Source: Chrysopilus asiliformis (Eukaryota; Arthropoda; Insecta; Diptera; Rhagionidae). From it: DNA of 64,000 bases. A program made the translations under genes and the position numbers. The stretch spans positions 1,885,328-1,949,327 of the forward strand of contig OZ035963.1 of assembly GCA_964034945.1 (NCBI GenBank), written 5' to 3'. Numbering within the stretch: the first letter of the stretch is position 1; every line of letters begins with the position of its first letter. Under the pieces are notes generated by a model, which worked only from the letters and a program-made list of their open reading frames with translations, was not told the DNA's origin and searched no databases. This document shows, in pieces, positions 32,649 through 46,200 of the stretch.

Positions 32649-34246
32649 GAGTCTAAAAAACTGTATCGTTAGTTTTTAACTGCTTAAGATAATATAGTGT
32701 GTGACTTTTACACTCATTTTAAAATTATTTTTTTTAATTAAATTTACATATATCGTAGATGTCATAATTTCAAATCACGCTCAAGAAATTATAAATGCAG
32801 TAAAATTTATAAAATGACTTGTTAGTATTTGCAGCTTGTCCTGCTTAACAAATATGAATTTTTAAATTTTTACTTTACGTAAATGCGATGTAAAAAATTA
32901 TTGCAGAAGACAACTTAAGCCGCAGTCGTCGGAATGAACCATGGTGTTTTTTTTTCATGGAAAGCGGAAAGAAATTTGCATAAATGCATAAACTTTCTTC
33001 GTGTTCTCTGGCAACGAAAATCTGGGATTTTGTGTGCTGCTCACTGTAAAAACCATTCATTTTTTTTCTATTTAAGTTTACCGTAGAACGAAGCAATAAA
33101 TAACATTTTAACTTTTTTTCACTAAAACGCCATACAAAAGTCTCGTACAGTAGCAAACATTCTGCGGTCATCCTGGTTTATGTCCATGCAAACAACGGTT
33201 CCCAGACGGTATCAACAATGTACAGAAATTATTTTTAAAATAATTAAAAAAAAAAGTATTGGCCCAATGATATTTTCGGATGGACCTTTCCAGATATCGT
33301 GAAAGCTAAATATGGCCGATGCAGAAGGTTTTATAGATAACTATGTTCGGCGATTTTTCAATTTTTTTTTTTCAAAGGCAACAACTGCATTCGATTTAGC
33401 ATTCTAAAATGCATAATACTCTCCTTCATTTAGTTAGTATCTAATTCGATGTTACTCATGGTCGCAATAAAAAACAGGATAGATTGTACAGGTTCCAAAA
33501 TATGTTGGAATCCAAAATAGCTCGGCGGTCTGGATAGCAAACGTGATGATGGATAAAAATGACATCGAAGCAATAGAATTCTGAAGCTATTCCCTATCCT
33601 AGCTAAAAAAGTTGTTTATTTCAAAGCAATGCCGTAAACAAGGAGTAATTGTATCGCCCCGGGAAATGTTGACAAGATTGAAGGATGAGGGCGAATCAAC
33701 GGGCTTTAGGTAGTTGTGACAAGTTGAAGCCGATGCGATTATCGTTGACATGCCCTACAATTTATTTTTCACTTTTCTTCCATAGTTGCCTGGGCTCCAT
33801 TTCATGGCCACATTGCCATTATCCATTTCTAAATGCTGTGTTGCCGTGTCATTTTTGGTAAGCATTTCGCTTTATTTTTTTCCACGATTTTTTTTTTGTA
33901 TTTTTGTTTTGGTCTCTTTTTTTTTGTACAAGAAAGTCAGAGCAACAAGTTGGATACAATGCCACCTACCTTAGGAGTTCATTTTTTCGTTTAACTAGTC
34001 ACTGCCGCCTACTCCTAATTATTTGCTTATGAAAATGGTGGTATCTTTCAACAAGATAATTGATCGATTCGCATTCTGTGCTTGTTTTCGAGAAAATGTC
34101 ACGCAAGACCAAAAAACATTGTACTCTAATTACTATTTGGGAGTTAGAGCATCATCAATGTATGGACATGTAGAGTATTATGATTAACTTCAAATAATAC
34201 GGACAAAATTCGAAATATCTAAACCTATAATTATTTTTATAATACA
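32649..34246. other. gene-free AT-rich interval
   Basis: Short frames (32875-33171 minus, 33786-33974 plus) are AT-rich or T-tract products without motifs. No transposon termini recognised. Confidence 0.5.
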
Positions 34247-34570
34247 CTAGCTTGCATACCCGTCGTTGCCAGGTTAAGTTTTTTTCATTTTTTTTTTTTT
34301 GATGGTCTATGTTGGAGCTAAACTTCCGGCCAATCGGCTCGGTAGTTTCCCCGCGAAACGGTAACATAGAGGAAGAGCTAAGTTTCGAAATCACTTTACC
34401 CCCTCCCCTTACTCCCCCCACCACTCGCGCTACTTTTCCGTATGCCTATGTTGGAACCAAAACTACCACAGACACTCATGTCAAATTTCAAGTCAATCGG
34501 TTCAGCCGTTTTTGTGTGAAAGAGCAACATTCAGACAGACAGACAGACAGACACCAACTCATTTTTATAC
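34247..34570 (-). mobile_element. Helitron family B copy 2, 5' end lost
   Basis: The 3' end (minus strand) is intact: GGCAACGACGGGTATGCAAG then CTAG next to a host T. Only one internal unit plus the CAGACAGACAGACAGACACC tract remains. At the other end it stops at CTCATTTTTATA, without the TTAGTATGA of complete copies, and Helitron C2 begins four bases later. Confidence 0.75.
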
Positions 34571-34574
34571 AGTA

Positions 34575-35113
34575 CCAGGAAGACCGAGCCATGCTCGGCG
34601 ACCTCAAAATCCTACTTTTGCTGATTTTTGGGGAAAAACTAAATTCACATTATCTTCACAGAGCTTTTCCAGAATTTTTAAATTCCCGACCTAGAAAGCT
34701 AGAGCTAAAACTAACGCGCGATAACAAAATTTCATAGAAATCGGTTGAGTGATTATTGAGTAATTGCTGTCACCGATTTTTGAAACGTTGTTTTGAGACA
34801 CCAGGTGAGGGTTATTGAGGGGACAAAAGTCAAGTTTGTAGTGGAAAAATCGAAAGCCCTTAGCCCCCTTAATAATACTGTAAAGTTTCATTAAGATCGG
34901 ACCACCCAATTCGAAGATACCAGGCGAGGCGTATCGAGAGGTATCGAGGGGAATTTTCTCAGAGGTGAGACCTATCTACATCGATTCCTTGTCCCCGAAA
35001 ATCCCTAACCACCAAGTTTCGTGAAAATCGTTAGGCCGGTTTTCGAGATCGTTTGTGCAGACAGACAGACAGATAGACAGACAGACAGACATTCCTCGTT
35101 TTATATTATAGGA
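34575..35113 (-). mobile_element. Helitron family C copy 2
   Basis: Minus-strand 5' end TCCTATAATATAAAACGAGG follows a host A. The 3' end has the perfect hairpin CCGAGCATGGCTCGG followed by TCTTCCTGG and a host T. Its interior matches copy 1 over ATACCAGGCGAGG, GGTGAGACCTATCTA and CCCCGAAAATCCCTAACC. It carries an extra GCGTATCGAGAG/GTATCGAGGGG duplication. Confidence 0.8.
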
Positions 35114-36797
35114 TATTAGTGTGATAAAATAAGGTGTCGACCTTTTAAGAGTTTTATTTAAAAACCTTTCAGTAAACCTTTCAGTAAACCTTTCAGTAAC
35201 AGCATGTAAAATTAATTTTCATGAAGAAAACCTGAATCGATGTTTATGTCAGCGAAAGAGACTTTACTAACTATAAATTTAGTTTTTAATATAAGAAAAA
35301 CTTTTGATTAACACACAAGGAAAATGCCAGTTGCAAACTATAACAATCTTACTAAAATTTGGTGGGAAAATATTCGTAAAGCAAGCACAAACACACGATC
35401 AAATATAGATGGATACGTGTATAGGAAAAGGATCAAAAACGTACCAAAGTCGAATATCGACGTTCAATATAAGTTGACAGCAAAACTTGTGTCAGAAGCA
35501 TGCAAGAATCCGTCTAAACAATATAAATTCGTTTCAAGTACACACGAGTGCTAAGCTGCCCCTAGCTACCTAAGGTTAAACATTTAAGAACTAGACAAGG
35601 ATTAACTCAAAATCAAATAACATCGGTCAGATATCTATATGTGAATATATAGAAAAATTTGCATCCTGCATCAGACATAGTCAGCGGTAGAATTTACGAA
35701 AAGATTTACGAAAAGTTTTTTTCAAATTTGATTTCCACGAGTTCGACAGATTTTGTTATTTCGTATGTTTACTATTTATTTTACAAAGGTGAGAGCGTAA
35801 GGTTTAGCAGAATATATTTGTTGTGTGTTGCGCGGAGTCAATTCAAGTTCAATTCTGCTGGAACAAAAACAAAAAAAAAATTGAGGGAAAACAAAGTTAT
35901 TGGTGATTTTACACAAGAAAAAAACATTCAAGTAGTTCTACACATTTAGTTTGCAAATACTACTGAATACAGACGGAGAAATGGGAGTTTTGAAACCAGT
36001 TAAGAAATAGTATAGTTCATTGAAGTAAATTCGTAGTTTTCCTTAAACTTATTTTATTCTGGATTTTTCTTTCAATGAAAAAGAAACTTATAAAACTTTT
36101 GTAATTCTTTCCCATTTTTTCTATTTGATGGGGTATCTGGAATATTTCAGTTTTCTTCTTCTGCTCATACATTTATTATTAACATTGTCTGTACATTCAG
36201 CAGCAAATAGCATGGCAAACACTCTGCTACGAACCATACATGGCACAGAATCTTAAAGCAAACTTTAACAGAGAATAAAGTGAATTCGTATTGAATATAG
36301 CAGTTATTCAGTGCCAGACTTTAGTCTGGAATTGTGGTTCAAGAATTTCAAAAACACATAACACAAGAAACATCCAAATTCATGGGAAAGCACTCTTTGA
36401 AATTTAGTTTTTCCGCATAGGTAGTTTTTACCTCCTAATACTATTGTTGTTATTATTATCGCTCTTCTTGTGGATCTTACTTTATCTTTTCTATCCAATG
36501 GAAACGAAAATAGTTTCATCCAGTTCCGCCTTACTTTCGCGCACACTCTTCCTTTTCACTAACAATCTAGGGGGTTTGGTTAAGATTAGATTTATTACCG
36601 TTTCCGACTGCACCCGGATAAAAGCAAGACCGCTATGAAACTTTCAAAATGAATGACCCATCACTTAATAACGAAGCCGGATGAAGTTTGTATTGTTGCT
36701 CTCAACTAACTGTATGGATTTCATTTAAGTTTATGTTCACAAAACCGAAATCTGGCTGGGACAACTAAATGATACTACATTTCAAGATTATGATATT
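35114..36797. other. gene-free AT-rich interval
   Basis: A short triplicated AGTAAACCTTTC motif lies at about 35169-35200. The frames at 35324-35554, 35659-35949 and 36304-36638 show no recognisable motif and are probably chance. Confidence 0.45.
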
Positions 36798-37288
36798 CAG
36801 GGTATTCACAGTCCTCTTTTAATTTTCGGTATTCGGTGTTTTCGGTAATATTAAAAGACTGAAAATATTCTGCTGTGAACATCCCACAGCACAGATTTGA
36901 GAACAGCGCTTTTATTTGATACGTGACCAAATCATGAACTGCGAATTTGATTGTCACATACCTTTAAATCCATGTTTGATGTATTCTTTTGAATTTCTAT
37001 TGTGGCAACAGCTATCAAAATTGAAAAAAATTGCAGTCCGATGAGATTAAGAAAAAACCAGCGAGAAAATTTGACAACTAAAAACATTACTAGCGCCACT
37101 CGCGGTTGATTCTTGATACCGAATAACCGGGCCGAAAAACACGACTCAAGGCATGTCTACAATTACCGAATCCGGTAATTCATTTTTACATGAACCAAAT
37201 TACCGTCTCGGTAAAAATCTGTTAAATTTGACTGAATTACCGAGCGGTTAAATTACTCGCAATTTAAAAGAGGGCTGTGAATACCCTG
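36798..37288. mobile_element. MITE with CAGGGTATTCACAG termini
   Basis: The left CAGGGTATTCACAGTCCTCT with TTTAA and the right inverted CAGGGTATTCACAGCCCTCT with TTTAA form TIRs of about 25 bp. Multiple subterminal TTACCG/CGGTAA motifs occupy the interior, as in transposase-binding arrays. ATT lies on both sides (3-bp duplication possible), while an 8-bp match is only partial, so PIF/Harbinger or hAT cannot be decided. Confidence 0.7.
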
Positions 37289-37479
37289 ATTGTAATTTTT
37301 TTAATCCTCAAGAATAATAATAAAAGGCAGAGTAAATCTATGATTTACGTGATTATTCTTTTCCTCAAATTGCCAGAATAAAATCATATCTGGGGGATTT
37401 TGGGGTCTGGAGTCAAAAAGTCCATAAGGATATCTCAAAAGGCAAGAATATGATATTCAAAGACTAAAATTTATATATG

Positions 37480-37606
37480 TATAAGCGTGGCGAAAGACCA
37501 AAGTCATTATGCATTTTTAGTCATGATAACAAAATGACTACAAAGAATAAAATAAAAAATCTTTCATGAATTCAATTCTTTGTAATACTACGTATAAGGA
37601 AGTAAA
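37480..37606 (+). repeat. family D tail fragment
   Basis: TTTCATGAATTCAATTCTTT followed by GTAATACTACGTATAAGGAA corresponds to the right end of family D (compare 23449-23490). It lies 13 bases from Helitron B3. Confidence 0.5.
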
Positions 37607-37619
37607 GAGTTTAGTTTTA

Positions 37620-38126
37620 TCATACTAATATATAAAAATGAGTTGGTGTCTGTCTGTCTGTCTGTATGTCTGTCTGTTCCTCTTTTACGCAAAAACGCCT
37701 GAACCGATTGACTTGAAATTTGGCATGAGTGTCTGTGGTAGTTCTGGTTCCAATATAGGCATACGGAAAAATAACGCGAGGGGTTGGGGGAGTAAGGGGA
37801 GGGGGTAAAGTGATCTCGAAACTTAGCTCTTCCTCTATGTTACCCTTTCCCGAGGAAACTACTGAACCCATTGGCCTGAAATTTGGCATAGATGTTCTTC
37901 TGGGGTCCAGCCCCAACATACGCCCATTAAAAAGTAGCCCGAGAGGTGGGGGAGTAAGGGGAGGGGGTAAAGTAATCTCGAAACTTAGTTTTCCCTCTAT
38001 GTTACTCTTTCACGGGGAAACTACTGAACCGATTGGCCTGAAGTTTAGCTCCAAAATAGACCATCAAAATAAAAAATAAAAAATTTAAAAAAAACTTAAC
38101 CCGGCAACGACGGGTATGCAAGCTAG
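37620..38126 (+). mobile_element. Helitron family B copy 3, complete
   Basis: It begins TCATACTAATATATAAAAAT after a host A (37619), has a GTCTGTCTG tract, CCGATTGACTTGAAATTTGG, two full internal units, and the 3' hairpin region CCCGGCAACGACGGG ending GCAAGCTAG before a host T (38127). 507 bp. The frame at 37810-38079 follows the internal units and opens at MISKLSSSSMLPF. Confidence 0.85.
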
Positions 38127-40525
38127 TAAAAAATAAACATTATTAACAAAACAAATAATTAATGATTAATTCTATCATCTCATCAGTGGTTCTCAAAAAT
38201 GATACAAATTTGTTACCAACGTGCAGAATTTGTTACAAATAAGATAATAATATGTAATGCCCATAAAAATTAAATAAATGCGTTGAAGCCGAAATAGTTT
38301 AGCAAAAAATCGATTTAACTTCAAATTGGTAAAAAAAATGCTCTGCTGGCAAAAACGTTTACGGATCAAATATGTCTTAAAATTCAAGGCTACCAGCAAA
38401 TTCCCAGCAAATTGTAACACTTAGTCCGGGCCCTTTTTTCTTAACTTTTGACTTTTACTCTAACAACGGCTTTTCAGGTATACTAAAACTTTGCCGCTAG
38501 AACACATAAACCTGTGACAACAAAAAAAACCCCTAAAAATTCAATTATTAAACAATTTAATAATCTCAACTCTTATCACTAATGTATTTTCTTTTTTCAA
38601 CATTTTGATTCATTGTGAACATCTTTGGTCAAAGTATACGCGAATGTATACTTTCTAATGTTCGATAATTCAATTTATGTTGGGTAATAAAGTAGGACTC
38701 TATGGCCCTTTTTTCTAGTCAATAACTGGGAACAACAGTCCTCCATAGTATTTAGTATTTCTCTGTATTTACTGTACGTACGTATAGTCGCATGAGTACA
38801 CCTAAAAGAAAAAGATTCCTCCGGTCAAGGAAGCTATGGAAGTGAACGTATATATAGGGCAGAAATTGAGCAAATCGAAAGGACCAGAAAGAAAGCACCT
38901 GCAGACATCATTTGATCTAATATAGAGAGTTGAGAGTACGTACAGCGAACGTGTATCTACTTCTTGTAAGTAACAAAAATACACAACTCATATCTACACG
39001 GCAATATTTAACTGTACGAGTATGTCTAGTTTGTTAGGATATAAGTATCATATGGTAGTAGATTTCACAAGGTTACGGTTAGTAGCTGATTTTAGTGGTT
39101 ATCGTTGTTTTACAATGGATACATACATACATATGTACAGTCGTGAGTGCACGTATTCATTGGGCGATTGTTTTTTCTGTAACATTTCGATGCCCATTTT
39201 TATTTGCCATGGCTACCACGAACCTAATTTCGAGTGAACTTGTAGACATACGTGACGGGAATAGAATGTCGTAATATAAATAAATTTTCTTACTCTTCAT
39301 AACTCTGTTTTTCGGTTAGACCACCGTCATACTACAGAGAGTTACTGTATAGTATAGAAATTGTAGTGTATAACTGGCCGGAGCAGGGGGGTGGGCATTT
39401 AAAGACGTTCGGGACCGGTTCAGTTGGGGTCCCGATACTATTTTTACATCTTTCTTTAGATCCTTGACGTAGGCACAAAAATAACGTTTGGATTCGGTTA
39501 CAGGTTTGGATGCTAGTGCTTTATATTTTTCCCAATATAATCATGCCGACCGACCACTTGCTACCAATACTTTTTGACTATTACCAATGTGGCACTTGGA
39601 TTTCATTTTTGTGCTACGGTCCGCACAGTACTTATTCTACTGTTTGCCTATTTCCCTTTACTTTATGGTATTTTCTGTATTTCTTTTCCTCTTTTTTATA
39701 ATAATATTATATTCCCTTCGGTTATTGTTATAGGGTAAATGGTGTATTTTGGGAGACCACACCATATCGTGTCCTAGCATCCCCACCCACCATTGCGCTT
39801 TGTAACCCGGCTCATGTGAATATGTGATGTGACCAACCAGTATTGTACGCTAATGTTTGATTCCAAGACCCTGGGTACCTTGTCCGTATACCAGTTTGAT
39901 TTCGTACACAAGTTATAGTACACAACATCAATGGCTGTTGCTTATCTTATTAATTATAACAATGTTTCGCCTGATATTCTTTGTGGGGGATATCTAATAT
40001 TGCTTAATTCACTTACTGGATTAGATTAGTATAATTGGCCACCAAGGCGATAATTGCTCTTTCCAATGAATGTGTATTTATTACCTCTATGCCTGGGCTT
40101 TGGCCAGGGTTCAAGATTCATATTAACATTCAACATCATTCCCATACATTTTACGTTATTCCGTTGGTCTTTATAGATTCGACATGGATTAACTGTACAC
40201 GTATGTTTGGCTATTGATAAGTGTTTCTTAATTTTATTATATATGTATATATTTATTTAAGAAGGAAAAAATAATTAGATGTTTGTTAGATATACTCGGT
40301 TAATATATTACGATAGTTAACAGAGGTAAGCAAATTAATTTTTATAGTTTTGTTTTAGAGAAAAAAAAAATCAACTACATCAAAAACGGACTCGAAATGA
40401 CATAAGGAAAACAAGTTTCTCGTAAAAATTTAGATTAAGTTCTTAAACCGGCAAAATCGGCCTCTTACAAATTAAATCACTCGTTTTCAAATTCATTTTT
40501 CCATAAACCATAAAATTTATTTTAA
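38127..40525. other. gene-free interval of more even composition
   Basis: I recognise no transposon end between about 38700 and 40260, one of the few long repeat-poor stretches, but no protein-like frame either. The GGCCGGAGCAGGGGGGTGGG block at 39376-39395 is a local GC peak. It may be intronic or regulatory host DNA. Confidence 0.4.
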
Positions 40526-41211
40526 AACATAACAAAAGCTATAATTGCCAATCTGGCATTAATTGAAAACCCGTATGGTGATATTCGTATCAAAATTCGA
40601 ACAGTTGTAGCAAAATTCCACTTTGAAGTCTAACTTTCCAATAAGATTTTTTTAAATTTATTCCAATCGGATTTTGATGTATGGGAGTTTTATGTAGAAT
40701 CAAATAACTTTTGTTCTTGCACTTTTTTGATGGCATGCACCGTTTTTGAAATATTCGCAAAAAAACGTTTTCGTTCGAATGGGGGGTACCCCCCCCCCCC
40801 CCCCCCCCCCCTAATGGTCCATTTTTTTCTCATGAACGAACTTGGCCTCGCATTTTACGAAAAACGGATCTGCGCAGAATTTCAAGTCTGTAGCTCAACA
40901 ATCCGTACGCCCGCAATCCGCGCCACAGACAGACGGACGGACAGACGGACAGGCGGACAGACAGACGGACAGACGGACAGACGGACAGACGGATAGACGG
41001 ACAGACGGACAGACGGACAGACGGACAGACGGACAGACGGACAGACGGACAGACAGACGGACAAAGGGACGGAGATGCAAAATTCAATTTTTTTTAATCA
41101 TTCTAAACACACTGGTGTAATCCATTTTTGTGTGTGATGACGGGATCTTGGCGTTACAAACGGTATGGCAAATCTAATATACCCTTTGGTTTCACCATAC
41201 GGGTATAAAAA
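40526..41211 (-). mobile_element. family A copy 3 (DINE-1-like HINE) with an expanded C tract
   Basis: Complete at both ends (AACATAACAAAAGCT at left; ACCATACGGGTATAAAAA at right). The core palindrome GGGGGGTACCCCCC is changed here to a run of 23 C (40789-40811). The microsatellite spans about 40925-41073. Its frames are repeat products. Confidence 0.8.
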
Positions 41212-42710
41212 TATCCAGGATATCTCTATATGTATTGGAGTAATATTATTTTTTTATGAAAATATTAAATGTCCTTGCCTTAAATTTTAAAAAGTGATAG
41301 CGTTTTTAATACGAAAAAGAACGAGAATGTTTTTAGGATGTGAGTGTGCACATGGGCTAAATAAAGTCAGGCAAATTCAAACAAACAAACGAGAAAAAAA
41401 ATTACTTGTCTCGTTAGCCTTTAAGGTGACGACGACGACACAGCATGAAATTGGAACTGAACGTAAAGCTTTAAGCATCATTTTCCCTAACCCTACGAGA
41501 AATCTTTACATGAGTCGAGTATACTCTCAGGTACCATACGATCAAAGATCTTTTAAAGTCATTCAAGTTCATCAGATTTTGTTTTATAAAAGGTTTCTCC
41601 GTTTTATATCTTATTTATTTTTTATTTTCGTATTTCATTCCCATTTCTCACCATACAGTACCCTACATACCTATCCTCATACTTCCATTGACTTTACACA
41701 AAAGTTAGAAAAAAACGGTGTCTCTTTAGTGCCCTTTTACTAGATTTGGCGCAGCCGGGCGTAATGAAAGTTTAACAAGTCTACAAACGTAAGCAACCAC
41801 CACCCTCATTTCTCGCATCCTTGGCACAAGATGGACTTCAATTTGATCCTATACAAAGTCAAGTACTTGAAGTATGGAATGGAATATAGTTACAGTTACA
41901 TAAACATTTTAGGTTTTCGAATTTATCTATGAGTTTACGACATACGACAAACGCTTGTTTGTTGGAATTTTTGATCCAATTGTTGCCTTCTCAAATACGA
42001 GCACTACTTGAAATTTTCATTTATTCAACTCGGCATTTATAGAATGGTTGACGATGCTCCAGTATATCTGGTTGAGATAAATTTTTGTGTCTGTATAACA
42101 AGTTCTATTTGTGACACACATATGTATATGCATCAGTATATACTATGTGTACAAAAATGACAAACTCTTAGGTGTGCATTCTATCATTTTTAGGATACTT
42201 CGTTAAAATTTCCGAGATATTGTCGTATATTAGTTGATAAGAATCAAATGTAATTTTCTTTTTATATCTTTTTGCTTTCTCGATTTTGGAAAATGAGTAA
42301 GAAGTGTAGAGGAGAATTCCATTAAATTGGAAAAGTCTGTTTTACTGGCACATGTATGTCGTTAGTTATACGTGGGTAGTCTCCCACTTAAGGGGAAATC
42401 AATCAGTAGAAATTTGCAATTTTCATCGTTACTATGGAAATCAAACTCCGCACGGATATTTTTTCACATTCATTCGCAATCAAACCCTTTAAATTTAATG
42501 ATTTTGAGACTTCAAACGCGAATTCGAGTTATCCTCAAGCAAAAGCTTAAATTGAATTCTACAATAAAAGCTATAAAATCCGGAAGCTGTATAAGCCAAA
42601 AAAAAAAGACTATTCCAATAGTATGTGATTTCACCGTGAATTTTTGTATAGGTTTCACTGTTATAACAGGATGCTTCGACAAGTATTTTGTGAAAATTAT
42701 TCATGTCTGT
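41212..42710. other. AT-rich interval with a possible LTR primer-binding site
   Basis: The 149-codon frame at 41294-41743 has no recognisable domain and ends just before a primer-binding-like motif. The 131-codon frame at 42372-42767 runs into family A copy 4 and is not protein-like. Confidence 0.4.
41747..41761 (+). other. possible tRNA primer-binding site of an LTR retrotransposon
   Basis: TGGCGCAGCCGGGCG resembles the TGGCGCAGTCGG-type primer-binding sites of insect Gypsy elements. The sequence upstream would have to be a solo or 5' LTR, but no second LTR copy, polypurine tract or gag/pol frame is visible. Confidence 0.2.
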
Positions 42711-42848
42711 TTTTATACCCGTATGGTGAAACCAAAGGCTATATTAACTTTGCCTTACCGTTTGTAACGCCAAGATCCCGTCATCACACACAAAAATGAA
42801 TTACACCAGTGTGTTTAGAATGATAAAAAAAGTTGATTTTATCATGTC

Positions 42849-42879
<31 letters not shown>

Positions 42880-43262
42880 GGCGCGGATTGCAGGCGCACG
42901 GATTGAGCTAGAGACTTGAAATTTTGCATGGATCCGTTTTTCGTAAAATGCGAGGCTAAGTTCGATAATGGGAAAAAATGGACAATTAGGGGGGGTACCC
43001 CCCATACGAACGAAATCGTTTTTTGCGAATATCTCAAAAACGGTGTATCTTATCAAAAAAGTCCAAGAACAAAAGTTATTTAGGATATGATTCTACATAA
43101 AACTCCCATACATCAAAATCCGATTGGAATAAATTTTAAAAAATCTTGTTGGAAAATTTGACTTCAAAATGGAATTTTGATACAACTGTTCGCCGTTCAC
43201 TTAAATCACCATACGGGTTTTCAATAATTGCCAAATTGGCAATTATAGCTTTTGTTATGTTT
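42711..43262 (+). mobile_element. family A copy 4 (DINE-1-like HINE)
   Basis: Complete ends and core. The microsatellite is only about 35 bp (GTCCGTCTGTCTGTCCGTCC at 42846). It shares the CTGTTCGCCGTTCAC variant with copy 2. Non-coding. Confidence 0.8.
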
Positions 43263-46200
43263 AAACATAATTATTTGTCTCATATCTCCTATTAAAGTAT
43301 CAGATCGAGAAGTGACTACGTTTTTATTTTAGATAACAATCTTCTGGATAAAATGTCACCATGGACATAAGATTTATGTGACGTACATCACCATATATTG
43401 AAATAAATGAGCCAAGGATTGTTTTGAAAATTTCTGTTTGGAAAATATATCGACTTTCCAATCAGATAAATCACACTATTTCCCTCAGCATTAACACAGT
43501 TACCATAATTGCTTTATTAAATGCAAATTTATGGTTAAAAAATTTTATGATGAAGAATATTTGAAATGCGTTGATTTTTTGATGTTTTATATGACAACAT
43601 ATCAATTTCAACAATTTAAAAAAACACAATAGAAAAGATCATATAGTATTTTAACGCCAACCAGCTAACCAAAGCATAAATTATGATTGTTTTTGGGAAT
43701 CAATTTTTATTGCTTCACAGATTTTTCACGGTTTATTGAAATTTTATTCGCGACGTCTTCACCATAAATATTGTCGTACCCGCCGATATTTTCATTTTTT
43801 CCACTTGAAAAATGATAGAAATAAAAAAAAAACATTGAAAAGAATGGGAAAAGGACGAAACCTTTACCACGATTTCCATAACAGGCAAAATAATAAAAGG
43901 AATTTTACTCCCAATTTTACTGTTGCTATTGGTATCAAATTCATATCGAAGAAGAAACAGGAAATGTCCTTTTCAACAATGGTTCTTCCTGTGAAAATTC
44001 AAGCCGAAAGTGCTGTACACGGTGACAGCGCCGCAATATAAATATAAATGGATCATATAAAAATTGCACGTTTTGAGGTATACAAAACGTATAAAAGATT
44101 AGTCTGTATCCCAAAAAATTTGTTTTTTTTATGACCTAGGGGTAAATTCAGTTTTTAGTTCATGCGTCAGAATATGTTGGAGATCATTATAATAGATCCG
44201 TGTGTATTTATTACATTAGAAATTCTAACCATTACCGATGCTTCAGAATAAATCGGGAAATTCAAGTATCAGTGGCAATTCGGCAGAAAAACCGATAAAA
44301 ATATGAATATGGACATTGAATTTCAAGGGATTGCTGCGGGAAACATAGAAAAGAATAGTCGTAAAATTTATTTACTTATGACCAAATATTCAAATTGGTA
44401 ACCATTAATGGAATTAAGGGCTTTTATTAACCGAAACAGAATAAATATCCGATTAAAGGCTAAGTGAAATTGCCATATTTTTGCCATTTGAATTTGTGTG
44501 TTCGTAAATATATTCTTTACTCCCCTGCCTGTTTAATAAAATTGCGTCGTAAAGATTTAGAAAAGGATTTTCGTCTTGATGAGTGAGATTGGGTTTCTTA
44601 ATACGTCCTCTGTCATTGATAGTAGATTTTTGAACGTGCAGTAGATGTTCAAATTCGAATGTTAATTGTTTCATGAGTTGTTACACGAATAAAATGTTAT
44701 TAAACAGGAAAAACAATTCACTGTGAATCTCAATAATTCTAAAAATATTATTTCTGGACAAGGAGACATTGTATTTATGATAGTAATCAAAACTCTTCTC
44801 AAAAATGATCGAACACACCAGTAGGTACCTACTTCTGAATTCCGTGTAAGTATTAAAATGGACCTAAATTTCTCATATGTGATTAAATGTGTTTTTGTTA
44901 GTTTGTTACTATTTTAACCGAATTGACGTATGGGATTTAATATATCTTACATGGTTTTCATTTATCCTCAATTTCAATGGCTGAATGATAAGTCTTAACC
45001 TCAATTCCATACAATGAATGAATTACTAGCAGACATCTGGAAATAATTCCCACACGCCAAAGGAGAAGAACTTAACAAAATAGAGCTCTGCCAAGCTATA
45101 TATTCAGACCTGATGAGCAAAGGATGTGAGATAGAAAAAAAATCGTAATATGGCTAAATCGATTTACTGTGGAAACAATGAAATGTCGATTCGTTAGCCA
45201 TATTGGGACGACTGAATGAAATTGTTCTTAGTACATCACGCAGAAAATACAAATGCCGTGTGAAAAAGAATAGTTGAACATTGACCATAAAAGAAATATA
45301 AAAAAAAATCAACGAAAAGACATAGACAAAGTAAACTTTATATAATGAGTTTTTCTACAGATGAAATACGCTGTCACAATAAATACACATATAGAGTTTA
45401 TATACAGCAATTGTAATACGGACTCCTTTTTTTCCCTCAATTGGAGATCAGGAGACCGTCTTTAGGGTTACTATCCCTTTTCTATATTCTGATTATCATC
45501 AATGCTTTTCTATGTCCTGTCAGCCAATTTTTGGTAATTTCTCAATTATTTCAGCACATATATTTTGGATGAATGCCGAGAATTCAAGAGCCGAATGATC
45601 CCCAAACATTGAAATAGAAAAAAAAATAAGTCCATATGTCCGGGTAAGATCATTTCAATGGACTGGGGAGGTAACATTTTGGCAACAAATGTTTAAGATC
45701 CAATATTTCCTTTATCAATCAGCAATCGATGGTTGATTCTCACAAACTAAGAGCATAAAAGTATTTAGAATTAATTTTCTCTATTGTATGAATCAAGCAA
45801 AAACAGAAACGAAACTAATCAAATGGATTGTTTTTGATTGGTTAAAATTATATAACATGCACAGGGATCTCATTTAAACCTCCAGCCCAATAGATACGAA
45901 TACGAGTTTCACGTTCGAAGAGTTTCTGAAATCAAGGCGAAAGAAAATGGAAATGAAACTTATCCTAAGTCGATCGATTCTGACTTCACCTTTAGGAATT
46001 CATTTTATCTAGTATAGATTGTTCTTTTCGTCTGCCACTTGATTTGGATTAAACAATAAAAGATATTGAAAAGGTATCTGAGTGTCCCGCCTATAAATAA
46101 ACGCGTTGTGATTCAAATATTTTTGTTCACGGTCTATGCTGGACATAGGTGTCATTTATATATACATATTATATATATATACATATTGAATGGAATGGTA

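Noticed and set aside
33170..33720. Possible degenerate Tc1-like transposase remnant
   Set aside because: Attempts to read DDE-type motifs in the three plus frames gave only a few isolated residues and frequent stops; no TIRs were found.
41294..41743. 149-codon frame downstream of family A copy 3
   Set aside because: No domain, Phe/Tyr/Ser-rich low-GC composition in the second half, and no supporting frames; at most part of an LTR.
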